From contig JAPSFM010000003.1 in assembly GCA_035063885.1 (NCBI GenBank), positions 1 through 64,000 of the forward strand: DNA of 64,000 nucleotides, written 5' to 3'. How positions within the stretch are numbered: position 1 is the stretch's first letter; each line of letters opens with the position of its first letter. Shown piece by piece: positions 8,851 through 18,523 of the stretch. This DNA is from CAADGY01 sp900696665 (GTDB lineage: Bacteria > Acidobacteriota > Terriglobia > Bryobacterales > Bryobacteraceae). A model generated the notes under the pieces. The model was given only the letters and a program-made list of their open reading frames with translations, was not told where the DNA came from and searched no databases. A program made the translations under genes and the position numbers.

Positions 8851-11094
8851 GTACTCCGGTATCTGTTCCTTCAAGGTGAGGTCAATCACTTTCAGTTTCT
8901 CTTCGATGTGATCCGGTGTGTAGATATAATCCTGCTCCCATTCATAACCCAAACGCGAATCGCGGCGCGCTGTTTCGAGTGAGTGTTGTGTGCGCGTTCT
9001 TTCTTCCTGGAGCAGCGCGGTCATACGCTTCAGCAAGTCCAAACGCATCACGCGATCCGCGGTCTTCGCCAGCCGGAAGCGCATGTCCTCAAATTCCAGC
9101 ACGGCGCGGTCGCTACGCATCATGCGCTGAAGCTGTTCGGCGAGCAAGACCTCCCGCATGGCGCCGGCACGCTTGGATGCGGGCGCTTTCAGGGCTGCCT
9201 GGCGATAACTGAGAAGGCCCCGTTCCATTTGATCCGCGGCGAGTGCCAGATATTTATTGAACACCTGTAGCGAAAACGGACGTGCATAACGTTCGGCCGC
9301 ATTGGATTCATTCGCAAAATCGGGCACCAGGATCAGTCTTCTCGGAGTGTAGGGCCAGTACGGCCATAGCTGGGAATGCCGCTGCCAGATCGCTGGGTCC
9401 TCCCAGGAATGATCGAGCGTCATGGCGCGAGCCTTTGGCTTTCTGAAGAATAGTGGTGTCGCTACGGAGTTGTTGGTGCCCATGTTGGGTCCCGTGTCCG
9501 GCACCAATTTGATCGCTTCGCTAAATCGCTTCCAGGCCGTGAGCACCAGGTCTTCGCTTCCCGCGCCGAACTCGCGGCGCGCCATGCCGGTGAGCAGTTG
9601 ATTCAGTTCCGGGTAGCCGCTCCAACTGTACCAGGCACGCACTTCGGCCATCCAACTCGGCTTGAATCCGTAGCTCCACGTCTCCATGGTGCCGTCGATT
9701 TTGTATTTCTCGAGCGCCATGTAGCGCGCGTACCACTGATAGGGGAACGGCAAGTAGGGAAAGGTGCCGTACTGCCAGCTCGCGAACGTGTCGGCTTTCG
9801 AATAGACGCCCCGCATTCCCCGCTTGCGGGCTTCATCGATCTGTGCGATCGTGACCTCCGCGGGGCCCACTTCGTTGATGGCGTAATCTTTCAGAGAGCC
9901 GCGCTCACCGTCCCGTTCGAAGGCCTTTCCGTTTTCGAACGTCAGCAGCGGAATGGTCTCCACCGGCAACTGTGCGGTTCCGTAACGCTTCAAGTCCACC
10001 TGGTTCGGACGAAAATCGATGTTGTATTCCCATGGCAAGACCTCAATGTCAGGATTCAGCTTGCGGCACTCCTCCGAGACGATGGCCACGCCACGCGCCC
10101 AATGGCGCACCCAATCCCGCAGATCGATATTGCCTTGTCCCCCCGCCCCGAAGAAGCTCTTATAGAAAAAGCCTTCGGTGAGGAGGATGTATCCGCGGAT
10201 TTGCGGAAATTCCGTCACGATATCGCGCACGAGTTTGCGCAACCCTGCCTCGTTTTCGGGCTCGCCAGTATAGAGGTAGATGATGGGGCAGTAGAGTTCG
10301 ATACCGTATCGCGCGGCGCGGCGAATCAGGTCGTGTACACGCTTCGGGTCCTGTTTTTTCATCCGGTCCCAATAGGGTGGCGGACCGGGCACGCCGTTCG
10401 GATTCACGTACACCGAAGCGAAAATGGAATCGAAGCCATAGCGCGCCAACAGCGCCAGGTAGCGGTCCGGCCATTCCTCCCATCCCAGGCCCGAAAGCAC
10501 CATGCGAGCTTTGAACAGACTGTGGCGCGTGATGTCGAGCGTGCGCTCGAGGAACGGCGCTTCGCGAAGATTCATGCGCCGCTCGATGTCAAAGAGCCCG
10601 TACATGGCCCCGCGCTCGTCGTAGCCGCAGACGATGATGCGGCCGGGCGAAACGGCGATACGGTAATCTTTCGGCCCCTTCAAACTCTCACCACAACCCG
10701 GAAGTTGCTCGCGGGTCCCGGCGATGATGGCGTTCCGCTCGTTGTTCCATTCCGCCATGGACGCCGGGTGCTCCAGAGCGACCTTCACCTGCATAGAGCG
10801 CTCGAGATATTCGCTGAATTCTTCCGCTGCGGTGCGCAGTACGAGGCCGGAATCGTTGCGAACGAGGAGACGCCACCCTCTCGGACCGACCGGCATCTCG
10901 GACACACCGGGGCGCGCACCGGCATCGCGCCGCAAGGGCTCACGCCATTCACTCAGCTCTTTATGGAATGTATACGGTTCTTCGACGGGCAGGACGGCAT
11001 ACGCCTTCTCCGCAAACGCGGCCACTGTGTTCTGTCCATGCACCAGTAGCGTGGCCTGTAGAAGCAAGCCTGCAATCAGGCAAAATTTCGACAT
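8836..11094 (-). CDS. Secreted glycosidase-like protein, GH20/GH67-type N-terminal fold
   Basis: The 752-residue protein starts with a signal peptide ending near VHGQ. Residues about 65-175 resemble the zincin-like accessory domain found before the barrel in GH20 and GH67 enzymes (AAEEFSEYLERSM, then the typical GAMYGLFDIERRM). From about residue 190 a TIM-barrel-like region follows, with LARYGFDSIF, YCPIIYLYTG and GYILLTEGFF, where the Glu of LLTEG is a plausible catalytic or binding residue. The C-terminal 150 residues are helical. Activity on glucuronic or hexosamine-type glycans is inferred only from fold. The start codon lies 2 bp after the stop of the upstream TonB receptor, so uptake and cleavage appear coupled. 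Confidence 0.72.
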   Translation of the reverse strand: MSKFCLIAGLLLQATLLVHGQNTVAAFAEKAYAVLPVEEPYTFHKELSEWREPLRRDAGARPGVSEMPVGPRGWRLLVRNDSGLVLRTAAEEFSEYLERSMQVKVALEHPASMAEWNNERNAIIAGTREQLPGCGESLKGPKDYRIAVSPGRIIVCGYDERGAMYGLFDIERRMNLREAPFLERTLDITRHSLFKARMVLSGLGWEEWPDRYLALLARYGFDSIFASVYVNPNGVPGPPPYWDRMKKQDPKRVHDLIRRAARYGIELYCPIIYLYTGEPENEAGLRKLVRDIVTEFPQIRGYILLTEGFFYKSFFGAGGQGNIDLRDWVRHWARGVAIVSEECRKLNPDIEVLPWEYNIDFRPNQVDLKRYGTAQLPVETIPLLTFENGKAFERDGERGSLKDYAINEVGPAEVTIAQIDEARKRGMRGVYSKADTFASWQYGTFPYLPFPYQWYARYMALEKYKIDGTMETWSYGFKPSWMAEVRAWYSWSGYPELNQLLTGMARREFGAGSEDLVLTAWKRFSEAIKLVPDTGPNMGTNNSVATPLFFRKPKARAMTLDHSWEDPAIWQRHSQLWPYWPYTPRRLILVPDFANESNAAERYARPFSLQVFNKYLALAADQMERGLLSYRQAALKAPASKRAGAMREVLLAEQLQRMMRSDRAVLEFEDMRFRLAKTADRVMRLDLLKRMTALLQEERTRTQHSLETARRDSRLGYEWEQDYIYTPDHIEEKLKVIDLTLKEQIPEYAARQ

Positions 11095-11096
11095 GA

Positions 11097-14000
11097 TCAG
11101 AAGCTTAATCGAAGTGCCAGTTGATTTTCACGCGCCGCCTTCGCGCTGTTAATCACACCGAAAGTGCCGCTTGGCAAGCCGCTCGACGGGTTGCCGAATT
11201 GTGTGTGATTGAAGAAGTTGAAGGACTCAAACCGGAACTGGAGATTACTGCGCTCGTTCCACAAGCGGAAATTCTTGAAGAATGAGACATCCCAGTTGTT
11301 GATGCCCGGCCCATGCCACAGGTTCCGGGCGGAATTGCCGAACGTTCCGGGCGCAGGCAGGGAGAAGCATTCGGTAGCGAAGTACCGCAGACGGGTGCGT
11401 TCGCCCCGCGGCAGTTGGCCGTCGCAGGTGCGATTCGCAGTAACGAAGCGTGCGTCCACATCAGGAATGCTCGACGGGGCGCTGACGCCGAACGGCACGC
11501 CGAGCGAGAATACCGTGATGCCGTTCACCTGCCAGCCGCCTACAACCGCATTGGCAAAGCCCTCCGCGCCCGAGAGGAACTTCTTCCCTCTGCCGAACGG
11601 AAGCTCGTACGAATAGCTGCCCGCAAACCGGTGCCCGACGTCCAGCGAAGCCAGGCTTCGGTAGGATTTCGCGTCGCCAGGCTGCTTGATCGGGTCACTC
11701 GATATGTCGGTACCTGTATCCAGGGCCTTGCTCCAGGTGTAGGAGGCGAGAAAACTCAATCCCGAAGAGAAGCGTTTTTCGAGCTTTGCCGTCAACCCGT
11801 GGTAGCTTGCATTACCCATACGATCGAACATGTTGATGCTGCCGTAATTCAAGTAGGGACGGCGCCTCTGCAGCGGTTGTTGCGCGAATGGAATAGCCGG
11901 GTCTGGCAGCCGCGCCTGGTTGTAGTTCGTGTACGACGGCATGTGATGGCTCTGGTTTCCCATGTATCCGATTTCGAGCATGTAGTTCTCGCCGAAGCTC
12001 TGCTGGATATTGACGTTCCACTGGCTGGTGTAGGGACGTGGGAAATTTTTTTGCACGGTGAAGAACGCAAATGTGGGTCCGTAGGGTAATCCGGTGCCGG
12101 AGGGCCGTGCGGGATACAAGTTGCTATTGAAGAAGCCGGGTGTTAACTGCGAGTTCGATTCCGTGTTCTGCGGGTTGTATACGAACGGATAGAACAGGCT
12201 CATGCTCTGCGTGAGCTGATTGTTGTTGACATTGTTCCAATACCAGCCATGACCCGCGCGAATCACAGTCTTCTCAAACAGCCGGTAGACCAGACCGATG
12301 CGATCGGCCCAGTTGTTGTACTGCGGGTTGATAATCGAGCGCCGCACCGCATTACCCGGCTTGGTACTGGTGCGGAAGGCGAACGGATCACGCAAAGCAT
12401 ATTCGAGTTGCTGTGTTTTGAAATTGAATACGGCCATATTGTTGCGCGGCTGTACCCACGGGCTGTTGTACTCCCACCGGACCCCGAGCGTCAGGCTCAG
12501 CCGGGACGTCACCTTGAAGTCATCCTGGAAGTAAATACCGGGCTGAATCATTCGCCCGTCGAAGCCAAGCTCCTCGAGCTGCACCTGCCAGAAACCAGGG
12601 GTGCCCAGTAGAAAATCGGCCAGTGCATTTCCACCGCCGATGCCCGGTCCGGGGTTGGTGAAATTGCTTTGGTACTGCATGAATCCACGTGGATCCTGGG
12701 CTGAGCGCTGGCGGTAGCGGAGACGCCGGAAGTCGACGCCCGCTTTCAGGTTGTGCCGCCCGCGTGTATATGTGAAATCGTCAGCCCATTGAAAGCGATC
12801 CGTGATGTTCATGATGGTCGGCGAGAACGATCCGAACCCGTTGTAGCCCGATATCGAGACGCTGGGCAGGCCGAATTCCTTGGGATCCGTAGATGTGTTC
12901 TTCAAGCCGATTTGAGCGGCCAGGTTTTCGCTGACTGGTTCCTGCGCAAACTGGGCTGCAGAGCGCGAGTAAGAGAAACGGAATTCGTTCACTGCTCGTG
13001 GGGACACCAGTCTCGTGTATTGCGCCACTACGCCGTTGTTGCGCAACGGGGCGACGCGGCCCGCAAGTGGTGCATAGTCAGACCGGAAGAAAGGCTGGTC
13101 GATGAAGTTGTACCGGCCCATCAGCCGGTCTTTACTCGAAAGGTGATGGTCGATGCGCGTCGTAACCTGATCGTAGTCGACCTTCTCGCCCACGGTAGTG
13201 ATGTAATTGGCGGCGTTGCCGGGCAGATTCGGTTGCGGCCAGTAGTCCATGAGAGCTCGGGAAATGGGATCGATGCGGTCCGTGGGGATAAGATTCCTCG
13301 CGAACGGCTGGCGGCGGCCGGTGCCGGAGTTTCCGGAGAGCGGATCATAGATTTGCAGCGGCAGTGTGCTCAAATCGCCGGCCCTCTGCGCCGGAGTGGC
13401 TACGGTAGCGATGCTGGTGGTCTGCCTGCGGCGCCTCTGCCCCTCGTAATTGAAAAAGAAAAACGAACGGTCCTTGCCACTGTAACCCGGCAGGTAGACC
13501 GGCCCGCCGAGGCTGCCTCCAAACTGGTTGAAGCGGAAAGGGGGAACGTCGCCGCGGTCAAAGAAGTTGCGGGCGTCCAGTTTGTTATTGCGCAGGAAAT
13601 GATAAAGCGCGCCGTGAAATTCGTTGGTCCCCGATGCGGTGACGGCCGAAACCATCGCCGAGGCATGGCCGTACTGAGCATCTACGAAATTCTGCTGGAC
13701 CTTGAACTCCTGAATGCTTTCAACTGAAGAAAACTGGAACGTTCCGCCATAGCGCTCATCCCGCGTCTCCGCGCCGTCCACCAGAAAGCTGACGTTGATG
13801 TCACGCGTGCCCGCCAGCGATACGCCCGTAACACGGCCCCACACTACGGAAGAAAACGTCGTTCCTTGCGGTGCGGCGCCGGCGGTCAACAGCGCAAGAT
13901 CGAAAAACCGCCGGCCATTCAGTGGAAGGTTACGAATGTTGCGCGTGTTCACCACCTGGCCGAGGGCGTTACTGTCGGTCTCGAGCAGCGGCGCTCCCGC

Positions 14001-14351
14001 CGTAACGGTAATCTGTTCGGTAACGGTGCCGGGTTGCAGGTCCGCATCCACACGCGCGCGCTGGTCTACCAACAATTCGATATTTGAAATCGAAACGGTT
14101 CGGAACCCTGGAGCGCTGACGTCCACCTGATATCGTCCGGGAGGCAGTTGGGCCACGGTATAGCTCCCGGTCTCGTCCGTTGTCGTCTCACGGGTCCAGC
14201 CCTGGGCGGTATTCGTCACCACCACTTTGGCCCGGGGAACAACGGACTTGGTTGGGTCGAAAACGGTACCCAGGATCGTGCCAGTGATACTCTGGGCAAA
14301 GAGCGGAGCGCTTAGCGCTGCCAGGCACGACAGCAGAATTCCCCTCTTCAT
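11097..14351 (-). CDS. TonB-dependent receptor, Oar-like, first gene of a receptor-glycosidase operon
   Basis: An outer-membrane receptor of 1084 aa. The ATG at 14351 is chosen because it follows GGAGGGG and begins a signal peptide ending in PLFAQS; the frame stays open another 48 codons but those lie upstream of a strong promoter. The order is carboxypeptidase-regulatory domain (GTILGTVFDPTKSVVPRA), plug (LPLNGRRFFDLAL, FLVDGAETRDE, SAVTASGTNEFHG) and a barrel ending LALRLSF. The transported compound is probably released or trimmed by the secreted glycosidase-like enzyme encoded 2 bp downstream, which is inference from the tight coupling. Confidence 0.88.
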   Translation of the reverse strand: MKRGILLSCLAALSAPLFAQSITGTILGTVFDPTKSVVPRAKVVVTNTAQGWTRETTTDETGSYTVAQLPPGRYQVDVSAPGFRTVSISNIELLVDQRARVDADLQPGTVTEQITVTAGAPLLETDSNALGQVVNTRNIRNLPLNGRRFFDLALLTAGAAPQGTTFSSVVWGRVTGVSLAGTRDINVSFLVDGAETRDERYGGTFQFSSVESIQEFKVQQNFVDAQYGHASAMVSAVTASGTNEFHGALYHFLRNNKLDARNFFDRGDVPPFRFNQFGGSLGGPVYLPGYSGKDRSFFFFNYEGQRRRRQTTSIATVATPAQRAGDLSTLPLQIYDPLSGNSGTGRRQPFARNLIPTDRIDPISRALMDYWPQPNLPGNAANYITTVGEKVDYDQVTTRIDHHLSSKDRLMGRYNFIDQPFFRSDYAPLAGRVAPLRNNGVVAQYTRLVSPRAVNEFRFSYSRSAAQFAQEPVSENLAAQIGLKNTSTDPKEFGLPSVSISGYNGFGSFSPTIMNITDRFQWADDFTYTRGRHNLKAGVDFRRLRYRQRSAQDPRGFMQYQSNFTNPGPGIGGGNALADFLLGTPGFWQVQLEELGFDGRMIQPGIYFQDDFKVTSRLSLTLGVRWEYNSPWVQPRNNMAVFNFKTQQLEYALRDPFAFRTSTKPGNAVRRSIINPQYNNWADRIGLVYRLFEKTVIRAGHGWYWNNVNNNQLTQSMSLFYPFVYNPQNTESNSQLTPGFFNSNLYPARPSGTGLPYGPTFAFFTVQKNFPRPYTSQWNVNIQQSFGENYMLEIGYMGNQSHHMPSYTNYNQARLPDPAIPFAQQPLQRRRPYLNYGSINMFDRMGNASYHGLTAKLEKRFSSGLSFLASYTWSKALDTGTDISSDPIKQPGDAKSYRSLASLDVGHRFAGSYSYELPFGRGKKFLSGAEGFANAVVGGWQVNGITVFSLGVPFGVSAPSSIPDVDARFVTANRTCDGQLPRGERTRLRYFATECFSLPAPGTFGNSARNLWHGPGINNWDVSFFKNFRLWNERSNLQFRFESFNFFNHTQFGNPSSGLPSGTFGVINSAKAARENQLALRLSF

Positions 14352-14385
14352 ACACGCCCCTCCGGAGTGTATACAACTTGTGCGA

Positions 14386-14414
14386 ACTATATTCCAGATC
14401 CAGCCGCGTGTCAA
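14386..14414 (-). promoter_or_regulatory. Strong sigma-70-type promoter of the 11-14 kb TonB receptor operon
   Basis: Read on the minus strand, TTGACA (14414-14409) is separated by exactly 17 bp from TATAGT (14391-14386). This is a near-consensus housekeeping promoter. Transcription would start near 14379, giving a leader of about 28 nt with the GGAGGGG ribosome site before the ATG at 14351. Confidence 0.7.
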
Positions 14415-14499
14415 TAGCGAGTTGGGTTGTTTGTCAGCGAAAAGTGAGAGTGCCCTAATAGTGCCGAAAAGTTCAACACCCCCTGAGGCGGACAAGGTG

Positions 14500-14564
14500 G
14501 GACGCCCGTCTGCACCAGGAATTATCGTAGACGCTTGCCGTTGAGGCGAGAGGAAGCATGCAGG
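14500..14564. repeat. 65-bp dispersed repeat, copy A
   Basis: This segment matches 18682-18746 at 53 of 65 positions without gaps (about 82%). Both copies contain a small hairpin, CTTGCC/GGCGAG here and CTCGCC/GGCGAG in the other copy, with a shared core AATT-TCGTAGA and a shared end GGAAGCA-GCAGG. Each copy lies 5' of a minus-strand TonB receptor gene and in the same orientation. It may be a relic of a mobile or palindromic element. Confidence 0.6.
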
Positions 14565-14854
14565 AGAGGGAGACTAACCTGAGAGGCGGCATCCGGAGCG
14601 CATCCGAAGGCGCCAGGGGAGTCGCTTCCCCGCGTTCGCCGTGGAAGCGGTAGGCGTGTCGTATGCTGGAAACCGGATCTGGGTGGGGTTCACCAGCAGC
14701 AACTCGAACTGCCCTTCCATTGACCGGATGCTGGTTGTTGCATCCAGTGGTGCTACGAAAACAGGTACCTGCGGGCGCCCGAATGCGGGTGGCCTCTTCC
14801 CTGCTCACCTGAGGGGCAGTCAGACATTTCACCGGCCGCTCCGGTTAAAACACA

Positions 14855-14890
14855 ATAGACCGGTCTTCCGTTTCCGGAAGCCCGGTCTAT
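14855..14890 (-). terminator. Intrinsic terminator of the 15-18 kb TonB receptor
   Basis: Two 16-nt arms starting ATAGACCGG and ending CCGGTCTAT pair with a single mismatch around a 4-nt loop. On the minus strand the stem is followed by TGTGTTTTAA, a short T-rich tract. It lies 57 bp after the stop codon of the receptor gene transcribed in that direction. Confidence 0.7.
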
Positions 14891-14946
14891 GTGGGGGTTT
14901 GGGCGGAGAGCCGGGCGAGTTCCGGTCCCGCGCCCGTGTCTGAATT

Positions 14947-17900
14947 TTAGAAGTGGATGCGGCCGGTGTACTGGACCTCACGGCCGTAGTTGCCGCCTGC
15001 GACACCAGTACTCCTACCGAATGTCGAACTGGTTACGCTCAGGTTTGGCTGGCTGGGCATGAACGAGTTCGGGAAGTTGTAGAACTCCATGCGAAGCTCG
15101 AACTTGACCCTCTCCGTGATCTGGAAGTACTTCACGGCCGTCGCGTCCCACTGCCAGAACCCGAAACCACGCAGCCCGTCGAAATACCACGGATTCTTGC
15201 GCGGCGTATACGGCTGCAACTGCGAAAACACGGATTGTTCAAAGTACTTGCTCCGGCTGGGATTGTCGATTTTGGGGTCGCCATTCACATTCATGGCGCC
15301 GAACGTCAGCAGTGGACCGCTGTTCCACATGAAGATGTGGCTGGTGGCCCATCCTCCGATAATCGCATCCAGTATGCGGTTGGCGCCTCCGGCGAACTTC
15401 CGGCCTTTGCCGAACGGCAACTCCCACGTCCCGGCGGTCCGGATGTAGTGCCGCGGATCGCGCGTGTCGATCATGGTGAAGTCTTTGTTGAACGTGGCGA
15501 TGGAATCGAAGAACTCACCCCTCGATTCTTTGCTGTAGTTGTAGCCGAAGCTGAAAGACAAGCCGCCCCGCATAGACTTTTCAGCCTTGAACTGCAGGGA
15601 ATAATACCTGCTGTCCTTATCCGTCAGGAACCGTTCGGTCAACGTGCCATACTGCGGATACTGCCGCAGCAGGCTTGCGACCGTCACGTTCCGCTGCGTG
15701 CGCAGCGCACCGGGCATCTTATCCGCCGGCAAAAGATTGTAAAAGGGATTAGGCACCTGTACGTCCACCTGGCCCTTATACGTGTAGCCGTAGTTGGGGT
15801 CGACCTGGTTCAAGTTGTAGTTGTAGTCGCCGCCCCACATGCTGGCATCCTGGATATTGCGGCCAATATTGGTGAAGAACGTGGTGTCCGTCAGGATGCC
15901 CCACGGCATCTGACGTTGCAGCGAGACGTTGAAACGGTCGTTGATTGGATGGATCATGTCCTGTGGGAAGAAGGTGGCACTGCCGCCCAGGTTCAAGTAG
16001 CGGCCCAGGCTCTTTCCCACGGGCACTTGCAGCGGGTTGTCCGCCGGAAACGGGTTGTCGATCGTCGCCCGCGGCACGCCGTTTAACGGACCCAATATGG
16101 CGGTCGTGCGCGCGAATCCGTCTTTCGGCCAATAGTTGGCTTCGGGATAGATAGTCACCCACGGCACCGAATATCGTGCGAAGCCGACACGCAACGAGGT
16201 GATATCGTCGATGCGGATCGCCGCGCCGATGCGCGGAAGGAAGACGTTCTTCTGCGAATTGAACACGCCGGGGTGATTGTCGTCGGTGTAGATCCAGGCG
16301 CCATTGTAGGTAAACGGCGCTCCCTTGTAGATGGCCGTGACTTCGGCTGGCATCTTCACTACGCCGCCCTGCAACTCTGGAATAGGGTTGGTCAGATCCA
16401 GCGTTCGCGAGTACATGCGGTTATACTCGGAAGGCGCTGTCTCCAGCTCATACCGCAGTCCGAGGTTCAGGGTAAGACGGCGGTTCAGCCTGATGTCGTC
16501 CTGGAAGAAAAAGCCCCACATCTGCTGATGGGAGTCCACCATCGGAGTGTACTGGGCCTGCCCTCCATTCAAGGCGCCCAGCAGCACCGAAGCATACATG
16601 TTACCGCTGCGCGAGGCGTCGAATTGCAGGTAATTGGCGCCCGTGTCGATAGCATTGAAATTGAACGAGCCCGGCCCGGGATTGCCGTTCTGGTCATATT
16701 GGTAGCGAAGCTGCCAGCCGGCTTTCATATGGTGCTTGCCGCGATCGTGGGTTACGTTCAGATTCGAGTTGTGGGACCGCCCGCGCACCAGCCACCAGCT
16801 TCCGATGCCGGTGTAGGAGCTTCCGTTGCCGGAGAAATTGAAGCGCGGATAATAGATTCCCGGCAGCCCGCGCAGGATGGGTTGATACCAGTTGTTTGGA
16901 AACAGCTCTGCCCAGGTGCTTTCGGGAACCTGTGCCCAGGCGGAGTCATAGTCGTCTTCCAGGTAAACGGCGCCATAGCGCATGTTGATCGTTGTGCTCG
17001 GGCTGACCATGTAGAGGAAGTCGATGGCAGGTTGTAGCGCGTCCATCAGACCGCCATTGTCGGAGGGAACCGCGGTGGTGCCCCCCCAATTCGGGTTATC
17101 CAGGCGGGTTTCGTACTTGGAAAAGCGGGCGTACATTCGCCATTTGTCGCTGATGTTGTAATCCACGCGATTGGAGATGTTCCAGTACTTCAGCCACCAC
17201 GCATAAGTGACACGGAAGTTGTTAATGCCGGTCAAATCGTCGCCGGGATTGTTCGGCTTCCAGAGATTGTTGATGATCTTTGCCCCGGTCGGGTTGATGC
17301 GGCTCTGCGGAATGACGTTTCCGGGGAAGGGTGTGCGAGTGGAGGTGTTGTTAGCCGGATCAAGCAGTGTTGTCCAAGGATCGTAAATAGTGCGCACACT
17401 GCCGTCCCTGGCGAGGGAACGCGAGAAGTCCCCGGCACGTTCCAGATCGGTGGGCACCGTCTGGTCCTTGCCTGATGGCTGTGTGTTCTTCCACTGCTCG
17501 TAGGTCTGATAGAAGAACAGCTTGTTCTTCACGATGGGACCGCCCACGGTGCCGCCCCAGATATGATTCTTGATAACACTTGCCTTGCGGCCGGCGCCAG
17601 TCAGCAGCCGGTTCGTGACAGCGTTCAGCTTCGGGTTGCGTCCGAAGTAATAAGCCGTTCCGTGAAAGTCATTCGTGCCCGACTTCATGGAAACGTTGAG
17701 TGTGCCGCCCGCGCTGAATCCGAACTCGGCATCGAGGGCGTTTTGTTGCACAGCCACTTCCTGCACCGCATCCATCGATGGCATGTAGGAACCGCGCGCC
17801 GACAGACCCAGAGAGACGCCATCCAGCAGCATGTCGTTCTTGCCGCCCGTGCGCCCGCCGATATCCAGGCCGTTAGAAGACCACATATAGAACGGGTTCC

Positions 17901-18426
17901 GGTGCGACACGTCCCAGTATTTATTGATCACCGCCGGATTCAGCATGGCCAGTGTGAAGGGATTCCGCGCCAGAATCGGAATGTCCTTGAGCATGCTGCC
18001 TTGCACCGTCGTCGTCATAGTGGAAGTGTTGAACTGCACCTGGGCCACTTCCTCTGTGACCGTCACCGTCTCGGTGACGCCTCCAACGCTTAAGGCGGCG
18101 TTCACCGTCACGTCGCCACGTGTTAACACGTTTATGTTCTCCTGAACGAAACGCTGGAAGCCGGCGGCTTGCACTGTAATGGAGTAAGTGCCCGGCTGCA
18201 CGAAATCGAACAGATAAGCGCCGTTTGCTTCGGTCTGGCGCGAAGTTTCCACCCCTGTATTGACGTTTTTCAACGTCACGCTAGCCCCGGCCACAGATGC
18301 CTGGCTCGGGTCGGTTACCACCCCCTGTACTCTTGCGCGGTACTCCTGTGCAAACGCCGACGCGCAGCAGAGCAGTACCGCCACAAAGGAGAACGAAATC
18401 CACCTTCTTCGAATTAATCGAGTCAT
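14947..18426 (-). CDS. TonB-dependent receptor, Oar-like
   Basis: An outer-membrane receptor of 1159 aa. A signal peptide (to about SAFAQE, residue 27) is followed by the carboxypeptidase-regulatory domain (RVQGVVTDPSQASVAGASV), a plug (FTLAMLNPAV, MLLDGVSLGL, SMKSGTNDFHG) and a barrel ending in VQYTGRIHF. It is more divergent from the other two receptors in the window than they are from each other in the plug region, which suggests a different substrate. It appears monocistronic: a terminator follows it and a candidate promoter plus operator precede it. No enzyme is fused or adjacent. Confidence 0.88.
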   Translation of the reverse strand: MTRLIRRRWISFSFVAVLLCCASAFAQEYRARVQGVVTDPSQASVAGASVTLKNVNTGVETSRQTEANGAYLFDFVQPGTYSITVQAAGFQRFVQENINVLTRGDVTVNAALSVGGVTETVTVTEEVAQVQFNTSTMTTTVQGSMLKDIPILARNPFTLAMLNPAVINKYWDVSHRNPFYMWSSNGLDIGGRTGGKNDMLLDGVSLGLSARGSYMPSMDAVQEVAVQQNALDAEFGFSAGGTLNVSMKSGTNDFHGTAYYFGRNPKLNAVTNRLLTGAGRKASVIKNHIWGGTVGGPIVKNKLFFYQTYEQWKNTQPSGKDQTVPTDLERAGDFSRSLARDGSVRTIYDPWTTLLDPANNTSTRTPFPGNVIPQSRINPTGAKIINNLWKPNNPGDDLTGINNFRVTYAWWLKYWNISNRVDYNISDKWRMYARFSKYETRLDNPNWGGTTAVPSDNGGLMDALQPAIDFLYMVSPSTTINMRYGAVYLEDDYDSAWAQVPESTWAELFPNNWYQPILRGLPGIYYPRFNFSGNGSSYTGIGSWWLVRGRSHNSNLNVTHDRGKHHMKAGWQLRYQYDQNGNPGPGSFNFNAIDTGANYLQFDASRSGNMYASVLLGALNGGQAQYTPMVDSHQQMWGFFFQDDIRLNRRLTLNLGLRYELETAPSEYNRMYSRTLDLTNPIPELQGGVVKMPAEVTAIYKGAPFTYNGAWIYTDDNHPGVFNSQKNVFLPRIGAAIRIDDITSLRVGFARYSVPWVTIYPEANYWPKDGFARTTAILGPLNGVPRATIDNPFPADNPLQVPVGKSLGRYLNLGGSATFFPQDMIHPINDRFNVSLQRQMPWGILTDTTFFTNIGRNIQDASMWGGDYNYNLNQVDPNYGYTYKGQVDVQVPNPFYNLLPADKMPGALRTQRNVTVASLLRQYPQYGTLTERFLTDKDSRYYSLQFKAEKSMRGGLSFSFGYNYSKESRGEFFDSIATFNKDFTMIDTRDPRHYIRTAGTWELPFGKGRKFAGGANRILDAIIGGWATSHIFMWNSGPLLTFGAMNVNGDPKIDNPSRSKYFEQSVFSQLQPYTPRKNPWYFDGLRGFGFWQWDATAVKYFQITERVKFELRMEFYNFPNSFMPSQPNLSVTSSTFGRSTGVAGGNYGREVQYTGRIHF

Positions 18427-18464
18427 TTAAAAATCCCCCTAGCTCTTTCCCGTACCTTGTACTG

Positions 18465-18485
18465 CGATCACAAACATCGTGATCG
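18465..18485. promoter_or_regulatory. Candidate operator: 7-7-7 inverted repeat upstream of a TonB receptor
   Basis: CGATCAC (18465-18471) and GTGATCG (18479-18485) form a perfect inverted repeat with a 7-nt spacer. It sits about 40 bp before the start codon at 18426 and just downstream of a TTGACT-N17-TAGGTT candidate promoter (18523-18495, minus strand), the usual place for a repressor site. The regulator is unknown. Confidence 0.5.
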
Positions 18486-18494
18486 GATGGAGGG

Positions 18495-18523
18495 AACCTA
18501 TCACAGCAACAAGCTAAAGTCAA
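18495..18523 (-). promoter_or_regulatory. Candidate sigma-70 promoter of the 15-18 kb TonB receptor
   Basis: On the minus strand TTGACT (18523-18518) and TAGGTT (18500-18495) are 17 bp apart. The -35 element matches 5 of 6 consensus bases, the -10 only 3 of 6. Transcription would start near 18488, just ahead of the inverted repeat. Confidence 0.45.

Larger units (their letters stand above)
14352..14946. other. Intergenic region between two TonB receptor genes
   Basis: This 595-bp stretch holds the promoter of the downstream receptor operon, one copy of a 65-bp dispersed repeat (14500-14564) and a terminator hairpin after the upstream receptor (14855-14890). Short open frames occur on both strands (for example about 14473-14832 minus) but show no domain, no ribosome site and low-complexity composition, so I do not call a gene. 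Confidence 0.6.

Noticed and set aside
9598..11049. 483-codon open frame on the plus strand opposite the glycosidase-like gene
   Set aside because: It mirrors the real gene in high-GC sequence, has no recognisable domain or ribosome site, and its product is rich in R, H and Q as expected for an antisense shadow.
14473..14832. Minus-strand 119-codon frame upstream of the second receptor
   Set aside because: No domain, no ribosome site, and it includes the dispersed repeat; treated as intergenic.
14953..16086. 377-codon plus-strand frame opposite the third TonB receptor
   Set aside because: The receptor frame continues through it with recognised barrel motifs; the antisense frame has none.
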